A stretch of DNA of 64,000 bases from Methanobrevibacter sp. (lineage in GTDB: Archaea; Methanobacteriota; Methanobacteria; Methanobacteriales; Methanobacteriaceae): assembly GCA_017553445.1 (NCBI GenBank), contig JAFZMD010000037.1, positions 1-64,000 on the forward strand, in the 5' to 3' direction. A program made the position numbers and the translations under genes. Below are positions 9,026 to 18,220 of this stretch, piece by piece. The first letter of the stretch is position 1; every line of letters starts with the position of its first letter. The notes beneath the pieces are model-generated. The model saw only the letters and a program-made list of their open reading frames with translations. It ran no database searches and was not told the origin of the DNA.

Positions 9026-10234
9026 ATGAGCGCAAATATTGAAAAAATGTATTATGCTTACTCTGCTAACGAAGACATCAAAGCTAAAGGTGAATATGGT
9101 GGAGTTGTAACTACCATCATGAAATACTTATTAGAAAGCGGAACTGTTGATGCAGTCGTTGGAGTAGAAGAAGGTCATGATTTATATGATGGAGTACCAT
9201 GTTTAGTAACCGAACCTGAAGACATTATGAAAACCGCTGGTTCAATTCACTGTGGTACCTTAAACTTAGCTAAATTTGTATACAAATACTTAGATGGATG
9301 CAGAGACATGAAAGTTGCAGTCTCATGTAAACCATGTGACGCAATGACCATTAGAGAATTAATCAAAAGAGGAAAAATCATCGGAGACAACATCATCTTG
9401 ATTGGTGTAAACTGTGGTGGAACATTACCACCTGTACCAACCATGAACATGATTAAAGAAGTTTACGAATTAGATCCTAAAGATGTTGTTAAAGAAGAAA
9501 TTTCCAAAGGTAAACTTATCATGGAAACTGCTGACGGTGAAGAAAAAGGATTCGGTATCGAAGACTTAGAAGAAGACGGAATGGGAAGAAGAGAAAACTG
9601 TCAAAGATGTAACTTAAAAATCCCATCCAATGCTGACTTAGCATTAGGTAACTGGGGAGTTATTGGTCCTTTAGCAGGTAAAGCTACTTTCGTTGAAGTT
9701 TTCACCGATAAAGGTTCTGAAATTTTAGCTGATGTAATTGATGCTGGTTTAATCGAAGTTGATGAACCAATCGAAAAAGGTATTAAAATCAGAGAAAACA
9801 TCAACAACTTCATGCTTAAACAAGCTCAAGCTAAGAAAGATGTCGACTATGCTGGTACTACCGGAGATATCATTGACGTATTCCACATGTACGATGAAGA
9901 ATTCTCCAAATGTATGAAATGTTACGGTTGTCGTGAAGCATGTCCATTATGTTTCTGTGAAGACTGCTGTCTTGAAGCTGAAGGTCCTGAATGGGTACCT
10001 GGTGGATACACTCCTGCAGCACCATTCTTCCACTTAACTCGTATGGTGCACATGGTTGATGCATGTACCAACTGTGGTCAATGTAGTGATGTCTGTCCTT
10101 GTGAAATCCCTGTAGCTAAAGTATGGAGTACTGTAAACAACAAAGTAAGAGAAGTTTACGGATACATCCCAGGATTCGACAGTGATGACAGAATCCCATT
10201 CACCGAACACATTTCAAAAGCTAAAAAATTATAG
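9026..10234 (+). CDS. fdhB: Formate dehydrogenase beta subunit (F420-reducing)
   Basis: FdhB passes electrons from FdhA through iron-sulfur clusters and FAD to coenzyme F420, giving F420H2 for methanogenesis. The 402 residues show the FrhB/FdhB layout. The N-terminal domain has the motifs KGEYGGVVT and [15 protein letters not shown], followed by [20 protein letters not shown]. Two ferredoxin-type motifs sit at the C-terminus, [14 protein letters not shown] (about 290-305) and [13 protein letters not shown] (about 345-360). The start ATG 9026 follows GGAGTCGAT and lies 16 bases after fdhA. A strong terminator ends the operon right after the stop codon. Confidence 0.95.
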   Translation: MSANIEKMYYAYSANEDIKAKGEYGGVVTTIMKYLLESGTVDAVVGVEEGHDLYDGVPCLVTEPEDIMKTAGSIHCGTLNLAKFVYKYLDGCRDMKVAVSCKPCDAMTIRELIKRGKIIGDNIILIGVNCGGTLPPVPTMNMIKEVYELDPKDVVKEEISKGKLIMETADGEEKGFGIEDLEEDGMGRRENCQRCNLKIPSNADLALGNWGVIGPLAGKATFVEVFTDKGSEILADVIDAGLIEVDEPIEKGIKIRENINNFMLKQAQAKKDVDYAGTTGDIIDVFHMYDEEFSKCMKCYGCREACPLCFCEDCCLEAEGPEWVPGGYTPAAPFFHLTRMVHMVDACTNCGQCSDVCPCEIPVAKVWSTVNNKVREVYGYIPGFDSDDRIPFTEHISKAKKL

Positions 10235-10272
10235 ATAAAGCATTTTTGCTTTATTTATCTTTTATTTTTTTA
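10235..10272 (+). terminator. Terminator of the fdhCAB operon
   Basis: ATAAAGCA at 10235-10242 pairs perfectly with TGCTTTAT at 10247-10254 around a TTTT loop. T-rich tracts follow. It begins directly after the fdhB stop codon. Confidence 0.7.
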
Positions 10273-10366
10273 TGCACCTTTCTTTCATTTTCTATTTTTT
10301 TATTTAAAAACTAGTTTTTTATTATTTAAAGATATTGATTATATAAAAAAAGAAAATAAGATTTTT

Positions 10367-11299
10367 TTAATCAATATTAAAAGGTTCTCGTTTATTAATG
10401 CCTTTTAAAAATATATCTTCCAATTCATCATCGCTTGCATCATTTCTTATTTCTGTGATTATATCTACAAGATTATCGTTTCTAAGCAGGCAAGGTTTTA
10501 TTTTCCCATCAGGCGTTACTCTTAATCTACTGCAATTTGCACAAAATTTAGAGTTATCGACGGGTTTAACTACCTCAATTTCTCCACCGTTTATGTAATA
10601 TTTTTTACGTCCCTGCATAAATTTACGTTCTCTAACCCCATCAGCCATATCAGCTAACTTTTCTTCAACCACATCTAACTTATAATGATATTCGGATGAG
10701 AATTTATCATCGTCACAATTTTCGCTTTCAATAAGTTCTATTAGTTGGAGTACCATGTTGTTGTCTCTGCAGAATTCAAACATGTCTTTAATCTCATGCT
10801 CGTTAATGTCTTTCATGACAACCATATTGATTTTAACGGGATAAAGTCCGACTTCGACACTTTTTAGGATTCCTGCTTTTGCCTGGTTTAAATAATCCAT
10901 ATTTGTAACAAATTTGTATGTATCTCTATTTAAAGTATCTAAACTAACATTAATCCTATTTAAACCAGCTTCTTTTAAGTCTTCAGCATATTTTTCAAGC
11001 AGTACTCCGTTAGTTGTAAGTGAAATGTCTTTGAAATCTAGGCTACCTATTTTTTCAACGATTTCAACGATATCTTTTCTAACCAATGGATCTCCACCGG
11101 AAAGCCTAATCTTTTTAACTCCTAATTTTTTAGCTATTTCACATATTTTATATATTTCATCAGGAGTCATTTCATCTTTTGAAGTTATCATTCCGTCATG
11201 GTGACAATATATGCAATTCTCATTGCATCTATTGGTAATAGTGATTCTGAGTGATATTATTGGCCTTTCGAAGTTATCTTTTACAAATTCATCATCCAT
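10367..11299 (-). CDS. moaA: GTP 3',8-cyclase MoaA (radical SAM)
   Basis: MoaA catalyses the first step of molybdopterin synthesis, rearranging GTP to the cyclic pterin precursor. The 310 residues carry the radical-SAM cluster motif [10 protein letters not shown] near residues 25-34 and the SAM-binding GGDPLVRKD. The C-terminal cluster motif [19 protein letters not shown] is specific for MoaA. The family usually ends in a Gly-Gly tail; this protein ends REPFNID, as some archaeal members appear to. The start codon directly abuts the mobB stop, with the ribosome binding site inside mobB, so the two are co-transcribed and translationally linked. The product feeds the Mo/W enzymes Fdh and Fwd encoded on either side. 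Confidence 0.95.
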   Translation of the reverse strand: MDDEFVKDNFERPIISLRITITNRCNENCIYCHHDGMITSKDEMTPDEIYKICEIAKKLGVKKIRLSGGDPLVRKDIVEIVEKIGSLDFKDISLTTNGVLLEKYAEDLKEAGLNRINVSLDTLNRDTYKFVTNMDYLNQAKAGILKSVEVGLYPVKINMVVMKDINEHEIKDMFEFCRDNNMVLQLIELIESENCDDDKFSSEYHYKLDVVEEKLADMADGVRERKFMQGRKKYYINGGEIEVVKPVDNSKFCANCSRLRVTPDGKIKPCLLRNDNLVDIITEIRNDASDDELEDIFLKGINKREPFNID

Positions 11300-12337
11300 T
11301 TAATCACTCTCCACTTTGATTTTTATATTATTGATTTCATCATCTATCTTTAGAGTGTCAATAACTGCAAAAATAGTTTCTTTTAATATTCCTCTTGTGA
11401 ATTTATTGATATCTACTGGATTATCATTTGTTTTTAGAGTAATGTTGGCGTCATTTAAGCTTTTGTTGTAAATGTTGGATATTTCAATATCTATTTTTTC
11501 AACATTACCTTCAGTTTTTAGGGAGTTAACCATTGCATTTATTGAATTTGTTATAAGGTCATTTGTAAACTTGTTTATCATCAGATTTCTGTCATTTATT
11601 AAAATTGTTGTTTTTTTGTCTATTTTAGAAGTTGATTCTGTATCAGGTATGACCAATTCGATTTTGTTGATATCTTCAACGCCATACTCATCAAGGTTTA
11701 GTGTGCTGATAACTCCTAAAATGTTCTGTTTTAAATAGTCGCTGACAAACCTGTTTAATCCTACGACTTTATTGTCAATTGATAAGTAACTGTGTACTTT
11801 ATCCAAGTCTTCAACTTTAAGATTTCCTTCACGGATTTCTTCAGCAATTGCCTCACCATCATTGAATCCGCAGTTGTTTGCAAACAAGGTATCAACAATA
11901 TCATGACCTCTTCTTTCAATGAGGTCAGCCAATTCACTTATGCCTTCATCATCAATTGTAAAGGAATCCACTTCTTTTATGGTATATTCGTCCCTAACTT
12001 CTGGGGAAGTAATGATTTTTGGATAATTGTAACTTTTATATCCTTCAATTATTACGAAATCAAAATTGTCAAAGTGTTTAAGTAGGTATAATATTCTATT
12101 CAAGTCATATTCAGCTTTCACGTTAAAGAATGTTGTTGATCCAACACCCACTACCAGATTTGCTCCGGCCTGTTTATGTTTCCATGTGTCTGTATTTTCC
12201 TTATCCATTTCTATAGAATGATGTGAATGCTTTATTGAGGCTACATTATATCCTCGCTTTGTTAACTCTTCAATGACTTTCACTGTTAGTGAAGTTTTTC
12301 CAGTGTTTTTTTTACCAACAATTGATGCAATTTTCAT
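11300..12337 (-). CDS. mobB: MobB-type GTPase with a three-repeat C-terminal extension
   Basis: The N-terminal part (residues 1-about 145) is the MobB P-loop GTPase domain linked to attachment of guanine nucleotide to molybdopterin. It has Walker A GKKNTGKTS at 8-16, the motif KHSHHSIEMDKENTDTWKHK, and VIIEGYK near 96-101. MobB proteins are usually about 165-175 residues. This one has 345. The extension starts with a helical segment (145-185) and then holds three copies of a roughly 40-residue unit at about 187-231, 246-286 and 300-343 (compare NRFVSDYLKQNILGVISTL, NKFTNDLITNSINAMVNSL, NKFTRGILKETIFAVIDTL), each ending in a beta-strand. The repeats' function is unknown. A 19-bp palindrome lies 60 bases upstream of the start. 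GGGAGAT precedes the ATG. Confidence 0.88.
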   Translation of the reverse strand: MKIASIVGKKNTGKTSLTVKVIEELTKRGYNVASIKHSHHSIEMDKENTDTWKHKQAGANLVVGVGSTTFFNVKAEYDLNRILYLLKHFDNFDFVIIEGYKSYNYPKIITSPEVRDEYTIKEVDSFTIDDEGISELADLIERRGHDIVDTLFANNCGFNDGEAIAEEIREGNLKVEDLDKVHSYLSIDNKVVGLNRFVSDYLKQNILGVISTLNLDEYGVEDINKIELVIPDTESTSKIDKKTTILINDRNLMINKFTNDLITNSINAMVNSLKTEGNVEKIDIEISNIYNKSLNDANITLKTNDNPVDINKFTRGILKETIFAVIDTLKIDDEINNIKIKVESD

Positions 12338-12396
12338 TTCAAATCTCCCTTATATTATTATTGTTTTTTGTATTAATTAATTATTTCTAAATGATG

Positions 12397-12415
12397 ATGT
12401 GTAGTTACTACACAT
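12397..12415. promoter_or_regulatory. 19-bp palindrome upstream of mobB (operator candidate 1)
   Basis: ATGTGTAGTTACTACACAT is perfectly symmetric around T12406. It matches candidate 2 at 12722-12740 except for the centre base and one symmetric pair (position 8 and its partner). It lies 60 bases before the mobB start, downstream of a possible TATA-like run, so a bound protein would block mobB-moaA transcription. Confidence 0.65.
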
Positions 12416-12503
12416 TATTTAGTCAAGCCTTAAAATTTGGCTAAATTTTGTGTTTTTGTAATATTTTTGGGATAATTTTTTATTACTTTTTTACCCGAAA
12501 TGG

Positions 12504-12529
12504 TCGATATAAACAATAATAAATATCGA
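12504..12529. promoter_or_regulatory. Inverted repeat TCGATAT-N12-ATATCGA
   Basis: The 7-base arms at 12504-12510 and 12523-12529 are exact reverse complements, and their GC-containing ends are unusual in this AT-rich spacer. It lies in the middle of the divergent region. It could be a second regulator site; function unknown. Confidence 0.35.
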
Positions 12530-12704
12530 TAATTTATAGTTAAAAAAGATATAATTAATTAAAAATACTTATTTTTATTTTAAAATTATTTTAATATATT
12601 TATTTTAGATTTGTTTTATTTTAATTAATTTTTTAAATTTTTTTAGTGTAGTATTCCCACAGTAATATATAAAGATTCCGACTTAGATTTAGTAGGCAAA
12701 TATA

Positions 12705-12712
12705 TTTATATA
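12705..12712 (+). promoter_or_regulatory. TATA box of the fwd operon
   Basis: TTTATATA is placed so that transcription would begin about 12730-12735, inside the palindrome at 12722-12740 and just before the ribosome binding site GGTGG at 12741. A very short leader is implied. Confidence 0.5.
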
Positions 12713-12721
12713 GATAAACAT

Positions 12722-12740
12722 ATGTGTAATCATTACACAT
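12722..12740. promoter_or_regulatory. 19-bp palindrome at the fwd operon start (operator candidate 2)
   Basis: ATGTGTAATCATTACACAT is perfectly symmetric around C12731. It overlaps the expected transcription start and touches the ribosome binding site of the HTH-ferredoxin gene, a classic place for autoregulation. It is the sister of the site at 12397-12415. Confidence 0.65.
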
Positions 12741-12750
12741 GGTGGTTCAA

Positions 12751-13200
12751 ATGCCAAAACATATTGCGTCTGGTTTAAAATATTTGGCTGCGGTTAAATT
12801 AAAGGAAGCAGGTGAAAGTCACCAGGCAATTGCTGATGAGTTAGGAGTTGATAGGTCCACTGTATCACATTATCTGAATGGCAGGAACTTATCCTGGAAT
12901 TCAATTGATGTTGCAAGAACTATCACTGAACTATCTCCCAGGGATTTTTTAATAATGACCAATGCGGTATTTGATGAACCGGAGCAGAGTCGAAAAATTG
13001 TGAATATTTGCCGAGAAAAAAACTATGAAGCAATTATTGAAGATTCCTGTATTGGTTGCGGCTTATGTGTAAATGCGTGTTTAATGAAAGCTATTAAGTT
13101 AGAATCATTGACAGCGCATACAAACTCCGTACTATGTTGTGGTTGTCAGCTATGTAAAGATGAGTGCCCAACTGATTCAATTAAAATTTTGGAGATTTAA
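12751..13200 (+). CDS. HTH-ferredoxin fusion protein, first gene of the fwd operon (FwdH-like)
   Basis: This 149-residue protein joins an N-terminal helix-turn-helix (KLKEAGESHQAIADELGVD followed by RSTVSHYLNGR, about residues 15-45) to two C-terminal ferredoxin-type motifs, CIGCGLCVNACLM and CCGCQLCKDECP. The second Cys group allows a two-cluster ferredoxin fold. ATG 12751 is chosen because GGTGG at 12741-12745 precedes it; ATG 12739 would overlap the palindrome. The next gene, fwdF, follows after 2 bases. In Methanothermobacter the fwd operon also begins with a small iron-sulfur protein, FwdH, and this may be its counterpart. The HTH and the palindromes at both ends of the upstream region suggest an iron-sulfur-sensing regulator of Fwd and perhaps of mobB-moaA. 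A purely electron-carrying role is the alternative. Confidence 0.8.
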   Translation: MPKHIASGLKYLAAVKLKEAGESHQAIADELGVDRSTVSHYLNGRNLSWNSIDVARTITELSPRDFLIMTNAVFDEPEQSRKIVNICREKNYEAIIEDSCIGCGLCVNACLMKAIKLESLTAHTNSVLCCGCQLCKDECPTDSIKILEI

Positions 13201-13202
13201 TA

Positions 13203-14300
13203 ATGATAAGAAATTTGAAAGAAGTTAATGACAATAACTTTGACATTACTAGGTCAGCGGAGGAAGTAAGGAATTTATCTTTCAAAGACCATGTCTGTAT
13301 TGGATGTGGAATTTGTGAGTCCACTTGTCCTGTTGGTGCAATTACCTTGAATGAGATTGCTATTGACTCTCGTGTTCAATTAGCTAATAATGTCTATTTC
13401 AGTGGTCATGAAAAAATTGCACAAAATATCCATGACGAATTTGATGTTCAAAGGATTAGTATTAATGAAGACAAATGTGTATTGTGTGGTATGTGTAGCG
13501 GATTATGTCCTGTTGACGCATTAGTATTAACCATTGATGGTGTACCAATTAGTGAAATCGAAGCATATCCTCACTACATTGCATATTCCGAAATTGACGA
13601 TGACGAATGTGTCTATTGTAAAAAATGTGAAATTGCATGTCCACGTGATGCTATCGCAATTGACAGAACATTACCAGATCGTGCAGATTTAGTAACTGGT
13701 GAAATTGAAATAAATGATGATGATTGTATTTACTGTGGTGTATGTGAAGAATTATGTCCTGCAGAAGCAATTGTTGTTGACAAAGAAACTGGTAGGGAAT
13801 CTATCGAAGTTGACACCGACAAATGTGTTTACTGTTTAGTATGTAAAAAAGCATGTCCTACTAACGCTATTAAAGCATTATGTAGAATTTGTTCATACGG
13901 TGAATATGATATTGACCCTGCAAAAGCTGTTGTTACAGGTAATTCAGTCATTGACAGTGACCTTTGTGTTTACTGTGGATGGTGTGAAGGAGTCTGCCCA
14001 ACAGATGCAGCTAAAGTCAAAAAACCATTTGAAGGTACAATTGAAGTTGACCAAGATAAATGTCAAGCATGTGGTGCTTGTGTAGATATTTGTAAATGTA
14101 ATGCATTGGCATTCCCAGTTTCAACTGGTCCAGGTTCAAGATTAGACCACATTGTTGCACAACCTGATTACTGTATAAAATGTAAAGCATGTGCTAAAGC
14201 ATGTCCTAACGGTGCAATAACTGTAACAAGAACTGAAGTTGATCACACTCCAACCAATTCAGCAACTTGGACAGATGCTTTAAATGCAATTAAAGACTAG
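13203..14300 (+). CDS. fwdF: Polyferredoxin subunit FwdF
   Basis: FwdF is the multi-cluster electron wire of formylmethanofuran dehydrogenase. The 365 residues contain eight CxxCxxCxxxC[PK]-type motifs, beginning CIGCGICESTCP, CVLCGMCSGLCP, CVYCKKCEIACP and CIYCGVCEELCP and ending CIKCKACAKACP. Such a protein can hold eight [4Fe-4S] clusters, as known for FwdF of Methanothermobacter. An extra Cys-containing segment (LCRICSYGEYD) lies between the fifth and sixth motifs. The gene follows the HTH-ferredoxin gene after 2 bases and is followed by fwdG after 8 bases. It links reduced ferredoxin to CO2 reduction on methanofuran. Confidence 0.95.
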   Translation: MIRNLKEVNDNNFDITRSAEEVRNLSFKDHVCIGCGICESTCPVGAITLNEIAIDSRVQLANNVYFSGHEKIAQNIHDEFDVQRISINEDKCVLCGMCSGLCPVDALVLTIDGVPISEIEAYPHYIAYSEIDDDECVYCKKCEIACPRDAIAIDRTLPDRADLVTGEIEINDDDCIYCGVCEELCPAEAIVVDKETGRESIEVDTDKCVYCLVCKKACPTNAIKALCRICSYGEYDIDPAKAVVTGNSVIDSDLCVYCGWCEGVCPTDAAKVKKPFEGTIEVDQDKCQACGACVDICKCNALAFPVSTGPGSRLDHIVAQPDYCIKCKACAKACPNGAITVTRTEVDHTPTNSATWTDALNAIKD

Positions 14301-14308
14301 GTGATTCG

Positions 14309-14539
14309 ATGGAACTTAAAGTAAATCAAGATAATTGTTTAGGATGCGGAATTTGTGTAATTGCTTGTCCTGTTAATGCTGCTATTAGTCCAGAAAATGC
14401 TGGTGGTAATGGTGCAAAAACTGAAGAAGTAGTTATCATGGTAGAAAATGGGTTTATTAAACTTTTCAGTCCAGATAAATGTGAATTATGTGGAACCTGT
14501 CAAATGTTTTGCCCAGTAAACGCTATATGGTTAGAATAG
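14309..14539 (+). CDS. fwdG: Ferredoxin subunit FwdG
   Basis: This 76-residue ferredoxin has two cluster motifs, [15 protein letters not shown] near the N-terminus and [15 protein letters not shown] near the C-terminus, with a spacer of about 30 residues. This is the two-cluster FwdG/FmdG layout, which hands electrons between FwdF and the catalytic FwdB. It starts with ATG after GGTGAT and lies between fwdF and fwdD. Confidence 0.92.
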   Translation: MELKVNQDNCLGCGICVIACPVNAAISPENAGGNGAKTEEVVIMVENGFIKLFSPDKCELCGTCQMFCPVNAIWLE

Positions 14540-14550
14540 GGGGAATAATT

Positions 14551-15120
14551 GTGCATTATGCTAATACTTATTTAGAAAAACCTGTTGTACCTGATGTAAA
14601 AATTACCGGGGAAGGAACTACTGATGTTCTTAAATGTATGTTAAACACAGGATCAGACATCTACCAAGGTGCATGTAAGAAAAGAGGTTCCACCTTAAAA
14701 GAAGAATATAAAAACGCTTCCGGAACCTGTTACATGGATCCAAGAGATATGGCAAAATTAGGTGTAAACAATTGGGATACTGTTTTAGTAAAAACCGATT
14801 TCGGTGAAGTTGTTGTAAACTGTGCAGTATCAAGAGATGCACCTCACGAAGGTACTGTATTCATTTGTAAAGGACCTTGGGCTAACACTATTGTAAGTCA
14901 CGATACTTACTGCTGTTCTGACCCTACTTACAAAGGTATTAAATGTACTGTTGAGAAAACAGACAGAAAAGTATTACTCATGGCTGATTTAATGAGATGG
15001 GTATACAAAAAATATGTTGATGAAACTGATGATGACACTATTGAAAACATGGACTCATTAGGTGAATTACCAGTTTACAAAGGACGTAAATGGGAGGAGT
15101 TGATTGATCATGACTTATGA
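14551..15120 (+). CDS. fwdD: Formylmethanofuran dehydrogenase subunit D
   Basis: FwdD is the small molybdopterin-dinucleotide-binding subunit that completes the FwdB active site. The core ([43 protein letters not shown]) has the double-psi beta-barrel pattern of this family. The protein has about 189 residues, while family members are commonly near 130; extra residues lie at both ends, the C-terminal tail running from about 135 ([17 protein letters not shown]). GTG 14551 is used because GGGGGAAT directly precedes it; an ATG at 14488 lies inside fwdG. The gene's end overlaps the start of fwdB, a sign of coupled translation. Confidence 0.92.
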   Translation: MHYANTYLEKPVVPDVKITGEGTTDVLKCMLNTGSDIYQGACKKRGSTLKEEYKNASGTCYMDPRDMAKLGVNNWDTVLVKTDFGEVVVNCAVSRDAPHEGTVFICKGPWANTIVSHDTYCCSDPTYKGIKCTVEKTDRKVLLMADLMRWVYKKYVDETDDDTIENMDSLGELPVYKGRKWEELIDHDL

Positions 15121-16486
15121 ACCACCTATAACTGATTACGATTACATTGTTGAAAATTGTACTTGTGCATTTTGTGGATGTAACTGTGATGATTTAGACT
15201 ACTTGGTCAAAAACGGTCACGTTGTTGCTGTAAGACACGCATGCAGACTTGGTGCAAGTAAAATCATGGAAGATATGGACCAAAGATTAATTGTTCCAAT
15301 GATTAGGGATGAAAATGGAGAACTTATGGAAGTTGATTGGGATACTGCTTTAGATAAAGCTGCTGAATACATTGCTAACTCAGTAAGACCAGTATTTTAC
15401 GGTTGGTCTGAAACTTCTACTGAATGTATGAAAGAAGGAGTAGCTTTAGGTGAATATATTGGTGCAGTTTTAGATAACCAAGCAACTATCTGTCACGGTC
15501 CTTCATTGCAAGCTGTACAAAATGCAGGTTATCCTATCCAAACTTTAGGGGAAGTACAAAACAGAGCAGACGTTATTGCATACTCTGGAAGTAACGCAAT
15601 GAACTCTCACCCAAGACACATGGCAAGATATGCTGTATTCTGTCGTGGATACTTCAGACAAAGAGGAAGATTTGACAGAACTGTTATTACCATGGATCCA
15701 AAATTCTCAGACACTGCAAAATGTTCTGACAAATGGATTGGATTTGAACAAAACGGTGACTACGGTTTCTACAATGCTATTAGGGCTGTATTAAGAGGAA
15801 AAGAATTATACCAAGATGTAATTTCCGGAATTCCTAAAGAAGATATTTATGAATTAGCTGAAGAAATGAAAAATGCTGAATTCGGTGTTTTATTCTTCGG
15901 TCTTGGTTTAACTCACACATTATCCAAACAAAGAAACATTGATATTGCTATTAAAATGGTACAAGACTTAAACAGATTCTCCAAATGGGGTCTTACTCCA
16001 ATGAGAGGACACTTTAATGTAAATGGTTTCAACATTTTCATGGCATTTGAATGTGGATTCGCTTTCGGTGTTGACTACTGTAGAGGATACCCAAGATATA
16101 TGATGGGTGAAACCAACACTATCGATTTATTAGTAAGGAAAGAACCAGATTGTTTCATGGTTATTGCAGCTGACCCAGGTGCTCACTTCCCTAACGGAGC
16201 AAACCAACACTTAGCTAACATTCCTGTTATTCAAATCGATATCCACTGGGGTCCATCAACTGAACTTGCTGATGTAGTATTACCAGGTTCATTCATTGGT
16301 GTAGAATGTGCAGGTACCAGTTATCGTATGGATGGAGTTCCTATTTACATGAAAAAAGCTATCGACAAACCAGAAACTTGTCGTGATGACGAATGGATTG
16401 TCCGTGAATTGAAAGAAAGAGTAATGAAACTCAGAGAAGAGCCAAATACAGCTCCAAAATTTGTGCCAAATCCAAATGCACTCTAA
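15104..16486 (+). CDS. fwdB: Formylmethanofuran dehydrogenase catalytic subunit B
   Basis: FwdB holds the W- or Mo-bis-pterin centre that reduces CO2 to formate, which FwdA then condenses with methanofuran. The N-terminus carries the [4Fe-4S] ligands ([12 protein letters not shown] and a later HACRLGASK). The metal ligand is Cys in [12 protein letters not shown], so this is the cysteine and not the selenocysteine form. Later segments [29 protein letters not shown] and [17 protein letters not shown] bind the pterin. Start: TTG 15104 lies 4 bases after GGAGGAG; ATG 15110 is the alternative, two codons shorter. It overlaps fwdD by 17 bases. Whether it uses tungsten or molybdenum cannot be told from the sequence. 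Confidence 0.95.
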   Translation: MIMTYEPPITDYDYIVENCTCAFCGCNCDDLDYLVKNGHVVAVRHACRLGASKIMEDMDQRLIVPMIRDENGELMEVDWDTALDKAAEYIANSVRPVFYGWSETSTECMKEGVALGEYIGAVLDNQATICHGPSLQAVQNAGYPIQTLGEVQNRADVIAYSGSNAMNSHPRHMARYAVFCRGYFRQRGRFDRTVITMDPKFSDTAKCSDKWIGFEQNGDYGFYNAIRAVLRGKELYQDVISGIPKEDIYELAEEMKNAEFGVLFFGLGLTHTLSKQRNIDIAIKMVQDLNRFSKWGLTPMRGHFNVNGFNIFMAFECGFAFGVDYCRGYPRYMMGETNTIDLLVRKEPDCFMVIAADPGAHFPNGANQHLANIPVIQIDIHWGPSTELADVVLPGSFIGVECAGTSYRMDGVPIYMKKAIDKPETCRDDEWIVRELKERVMKLREEPNTAPKFVPNPNAL

Positions 16487-16496
16487 AGGTGATATA

Positions 16497-18209
16497 ATGG
16501 AATATATTCTTAAAAATGGTATAGTCTACGACCCAGCTAACGAAGTTAATGGGGAGCAAATGGATGTCATGTTCAAAGACGGCATTATCGTAGATGAAGT
16601 TTCCTCAGATGCTAAAGTCTTAGACGTTACCGATAAAATAGTCATGCCGGCAGGTATTGACCCTCACGCACACGTTGCAGGTCCAAAATTAGTAGTTGGA
16701 AGATTGTACAGACCTGAAGATTCCAGAAGAGGTGTTACTCAAAAAACTAAAGTATTAAGACCTGAATCTGGTTTCTCAATCCCAAGTTGTCCTGCAACTG
16801 GTTACAGATACTCAAGATTAGGTTACGGTACTGTTGTAGAAGCAGCTATGCCTCCTCTTGAAGCAAAACACACTCACGAAGAAATTGCAACTATTCCACA
16901 ATTAGATATTCCAGCTTTACCATTATTCGGTAACAACTGGTTTGTAATGGAATATGCAAAAGATAATAATATTGAAGATATTGCAGCATTTATTGCAGCA
17001 TGGTTAAAAATCTCAAAAGGTTACGGTGTAAAAATAGTAAACCCATGTGGAAGTGAAGCATGGGGATGGGGTATGAACGTACATGGTTTCAATGATAAAG
17101 CCCCATACTTTGATGTAACTTCTAAAGAAGTTGTTATTGCTTTAGCAAAAGCTAACGAAATGTTAAACTTACCTCACTCTATTCACATTCACCCTAACGA
17201 CTTAGGTCACCCTGGTAACGTACCAACTACCTTAGAAACCATGGATGCTATGGATGGCATTAAAAAAGGTAAAGGTGCAGCTGAAGTCAGGGATCAAGTT
17301 ATGCACATGACTCACTTGCAATTCCACTCTTACTTAGGTAACAGTTGGAAGGATGTAACATCCGGTGCTGAAGAAGTCGCTAAACACTTCAACAAAAAAG
17401 ACAACATAACTTGTGATATTGGTCAGGTAACTTTCGATGAAACCACTACCATGACTGCAGATGCTCCTATGGAATACGATTTATTCAGATTATCTGGTCT
17501 TAAATGGACTAACAAAGATATTGAATGTGAAACTGCAGCAGGTATTATTCCATGTATTTACTCCAAGAAAAGTCCTGTTAGTACATTGCAATGGGCAATT
17601 GGTCTTGAATTATTCTTGTTAATCGAAGACCCATGGAGAGTATGTTTAACTACTGACCACCCTAATGCAGGACCATTTACTAGATACCCAAGAATTATCT
17701 CTTGGTTAATGAGTAATCAGAAAAGACAAGACATGTGTGAAAATGAAGTTCACAAATGGGTTAATAAAAGAACCCTTCTCCCAAGTCTTGAAAGAGAATA
17801 CGATTTCTACGATATTGCAACTATTACAAGAGCTGCTCCAGCTAGAATTTATGGATTCACTGATAAAGGAGCTCTTACTCCAGGATACAGAGCAGATATT
17901 GCAGTATATGACATAAATCCTAATGATATTGACCCATCCAGACAAGCTGATGAAATCGAAAAAGGTTTCAATGTAGCTGAATACACAATTAAAGATGGTC
18001 AAATCTTAGTTAAAGATAAAGAAATTGTTAAAGTTAAAGAAAGTCAAAACGTTTGGGTTAACGTAAAAGGATGGGAACAAGAAGAACAAAAAGTCATCGA
18101 CAACATTATGCCGTTCTTCACCCAATACTACTCAGTTAAATGGGAAAACTATCCAGTACACGATCACTACGTATCTAACCCAATTAGAATAGATGTTGAT
18201 GGTAAATAG
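16497..18209 (+). CDS. fwdA: Formylmethanofuran dehydrogenase subunit A
   Basis: FwdA is an amidohydrolase-type subunit that joins formate to the amino group of methanofuran at a binuclear zinc site. The 570 residues start with the beta-sandwich of the family and then [10 protein letters not shown], the first metal-binding His pair. Later come [26 protein letters not shown] and [10 protein letters not shown], which carry further metal and catalytic residues. A C-terminal beta segment ([15 protein letters not shown]) is typical of dihydroorotase and hydantoinase relatives. ATG 16497 follows GGTGAT; the 12 codons upstream lie inside fwdB and are ignored. In this operon fwdA comes after fwdB, unlike the fwdHFGDACB order known from Methanothermobacter. 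Confidence 0.95.
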   Translation: MEYILKNGIVYDPANEVNGEQMDVMFKDGIIVDEVSSDAKVLDVTDKIVMPAGIDPHAHVAGPKLVVGRLYRPEDSRRGVTQKTKVLRPESGFSIPSCPATGYRYSRLGYGTVVEAAMPPLEAKHTHEEIATIPQLDIPALPLFGNNWFVMEYAKDNNIEDIAAFIAAWLKISKGYGVKIVNPCGSEAWGWGMNVHGFNDKAPYFDVTSKEVVIALAKANEMLNLPHSIHIHPNDLGHPGNVPTTLETMDAMDGIKKGKGAAEVRDQVMHMTHLQFHSYLGNSWKDVTSGAEEVAKHFNKKDNITCDIGQVTFDETTTMTADAPMEYDLFRLSGLKWTNKDIECETAAGIIPCIYSKKSPVSTLQWAIGLELFLLIEDPWRVCLTTDHPNAGPFTRYPRIISWLMSNQKRQDMCENEVHKWVNKRTLLPSLEREYDFYDIATITRAAPARIYGFTDKGALTPGYRADIAVYDINPNDIDPSRQADEIEKGFNVAEYTIKDGQILVKDKEIVKVKESQNVWVNVKGWEQEEQKVIDNIMPFFTQYYSVKWENYPVHDHYVSNPIRIDVDGK

Positions 18210-18220
18210 GGGTGTTTAGT

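Larger units (their letters stand above)
12338..12750. other. Divergent regulatory region between mobB-moaA and the fwd operon
   Basis: These 413 gene-free bases separate the two molybdopterin-related operons. They hold two near-identical 19-bp palindromes (12397-12415 and 12722-12740), an isolated half-site GTGTAGT at 12646-12652, an inverted repeat TCGATAT-N12-ATATCGA at 12504-12529, and TATA-like boxes at 12666-12674 and 12705-12712. The length and number of symmetric elements mark it as a control region. No small reading frame was recognised. Confidence 0.65.
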
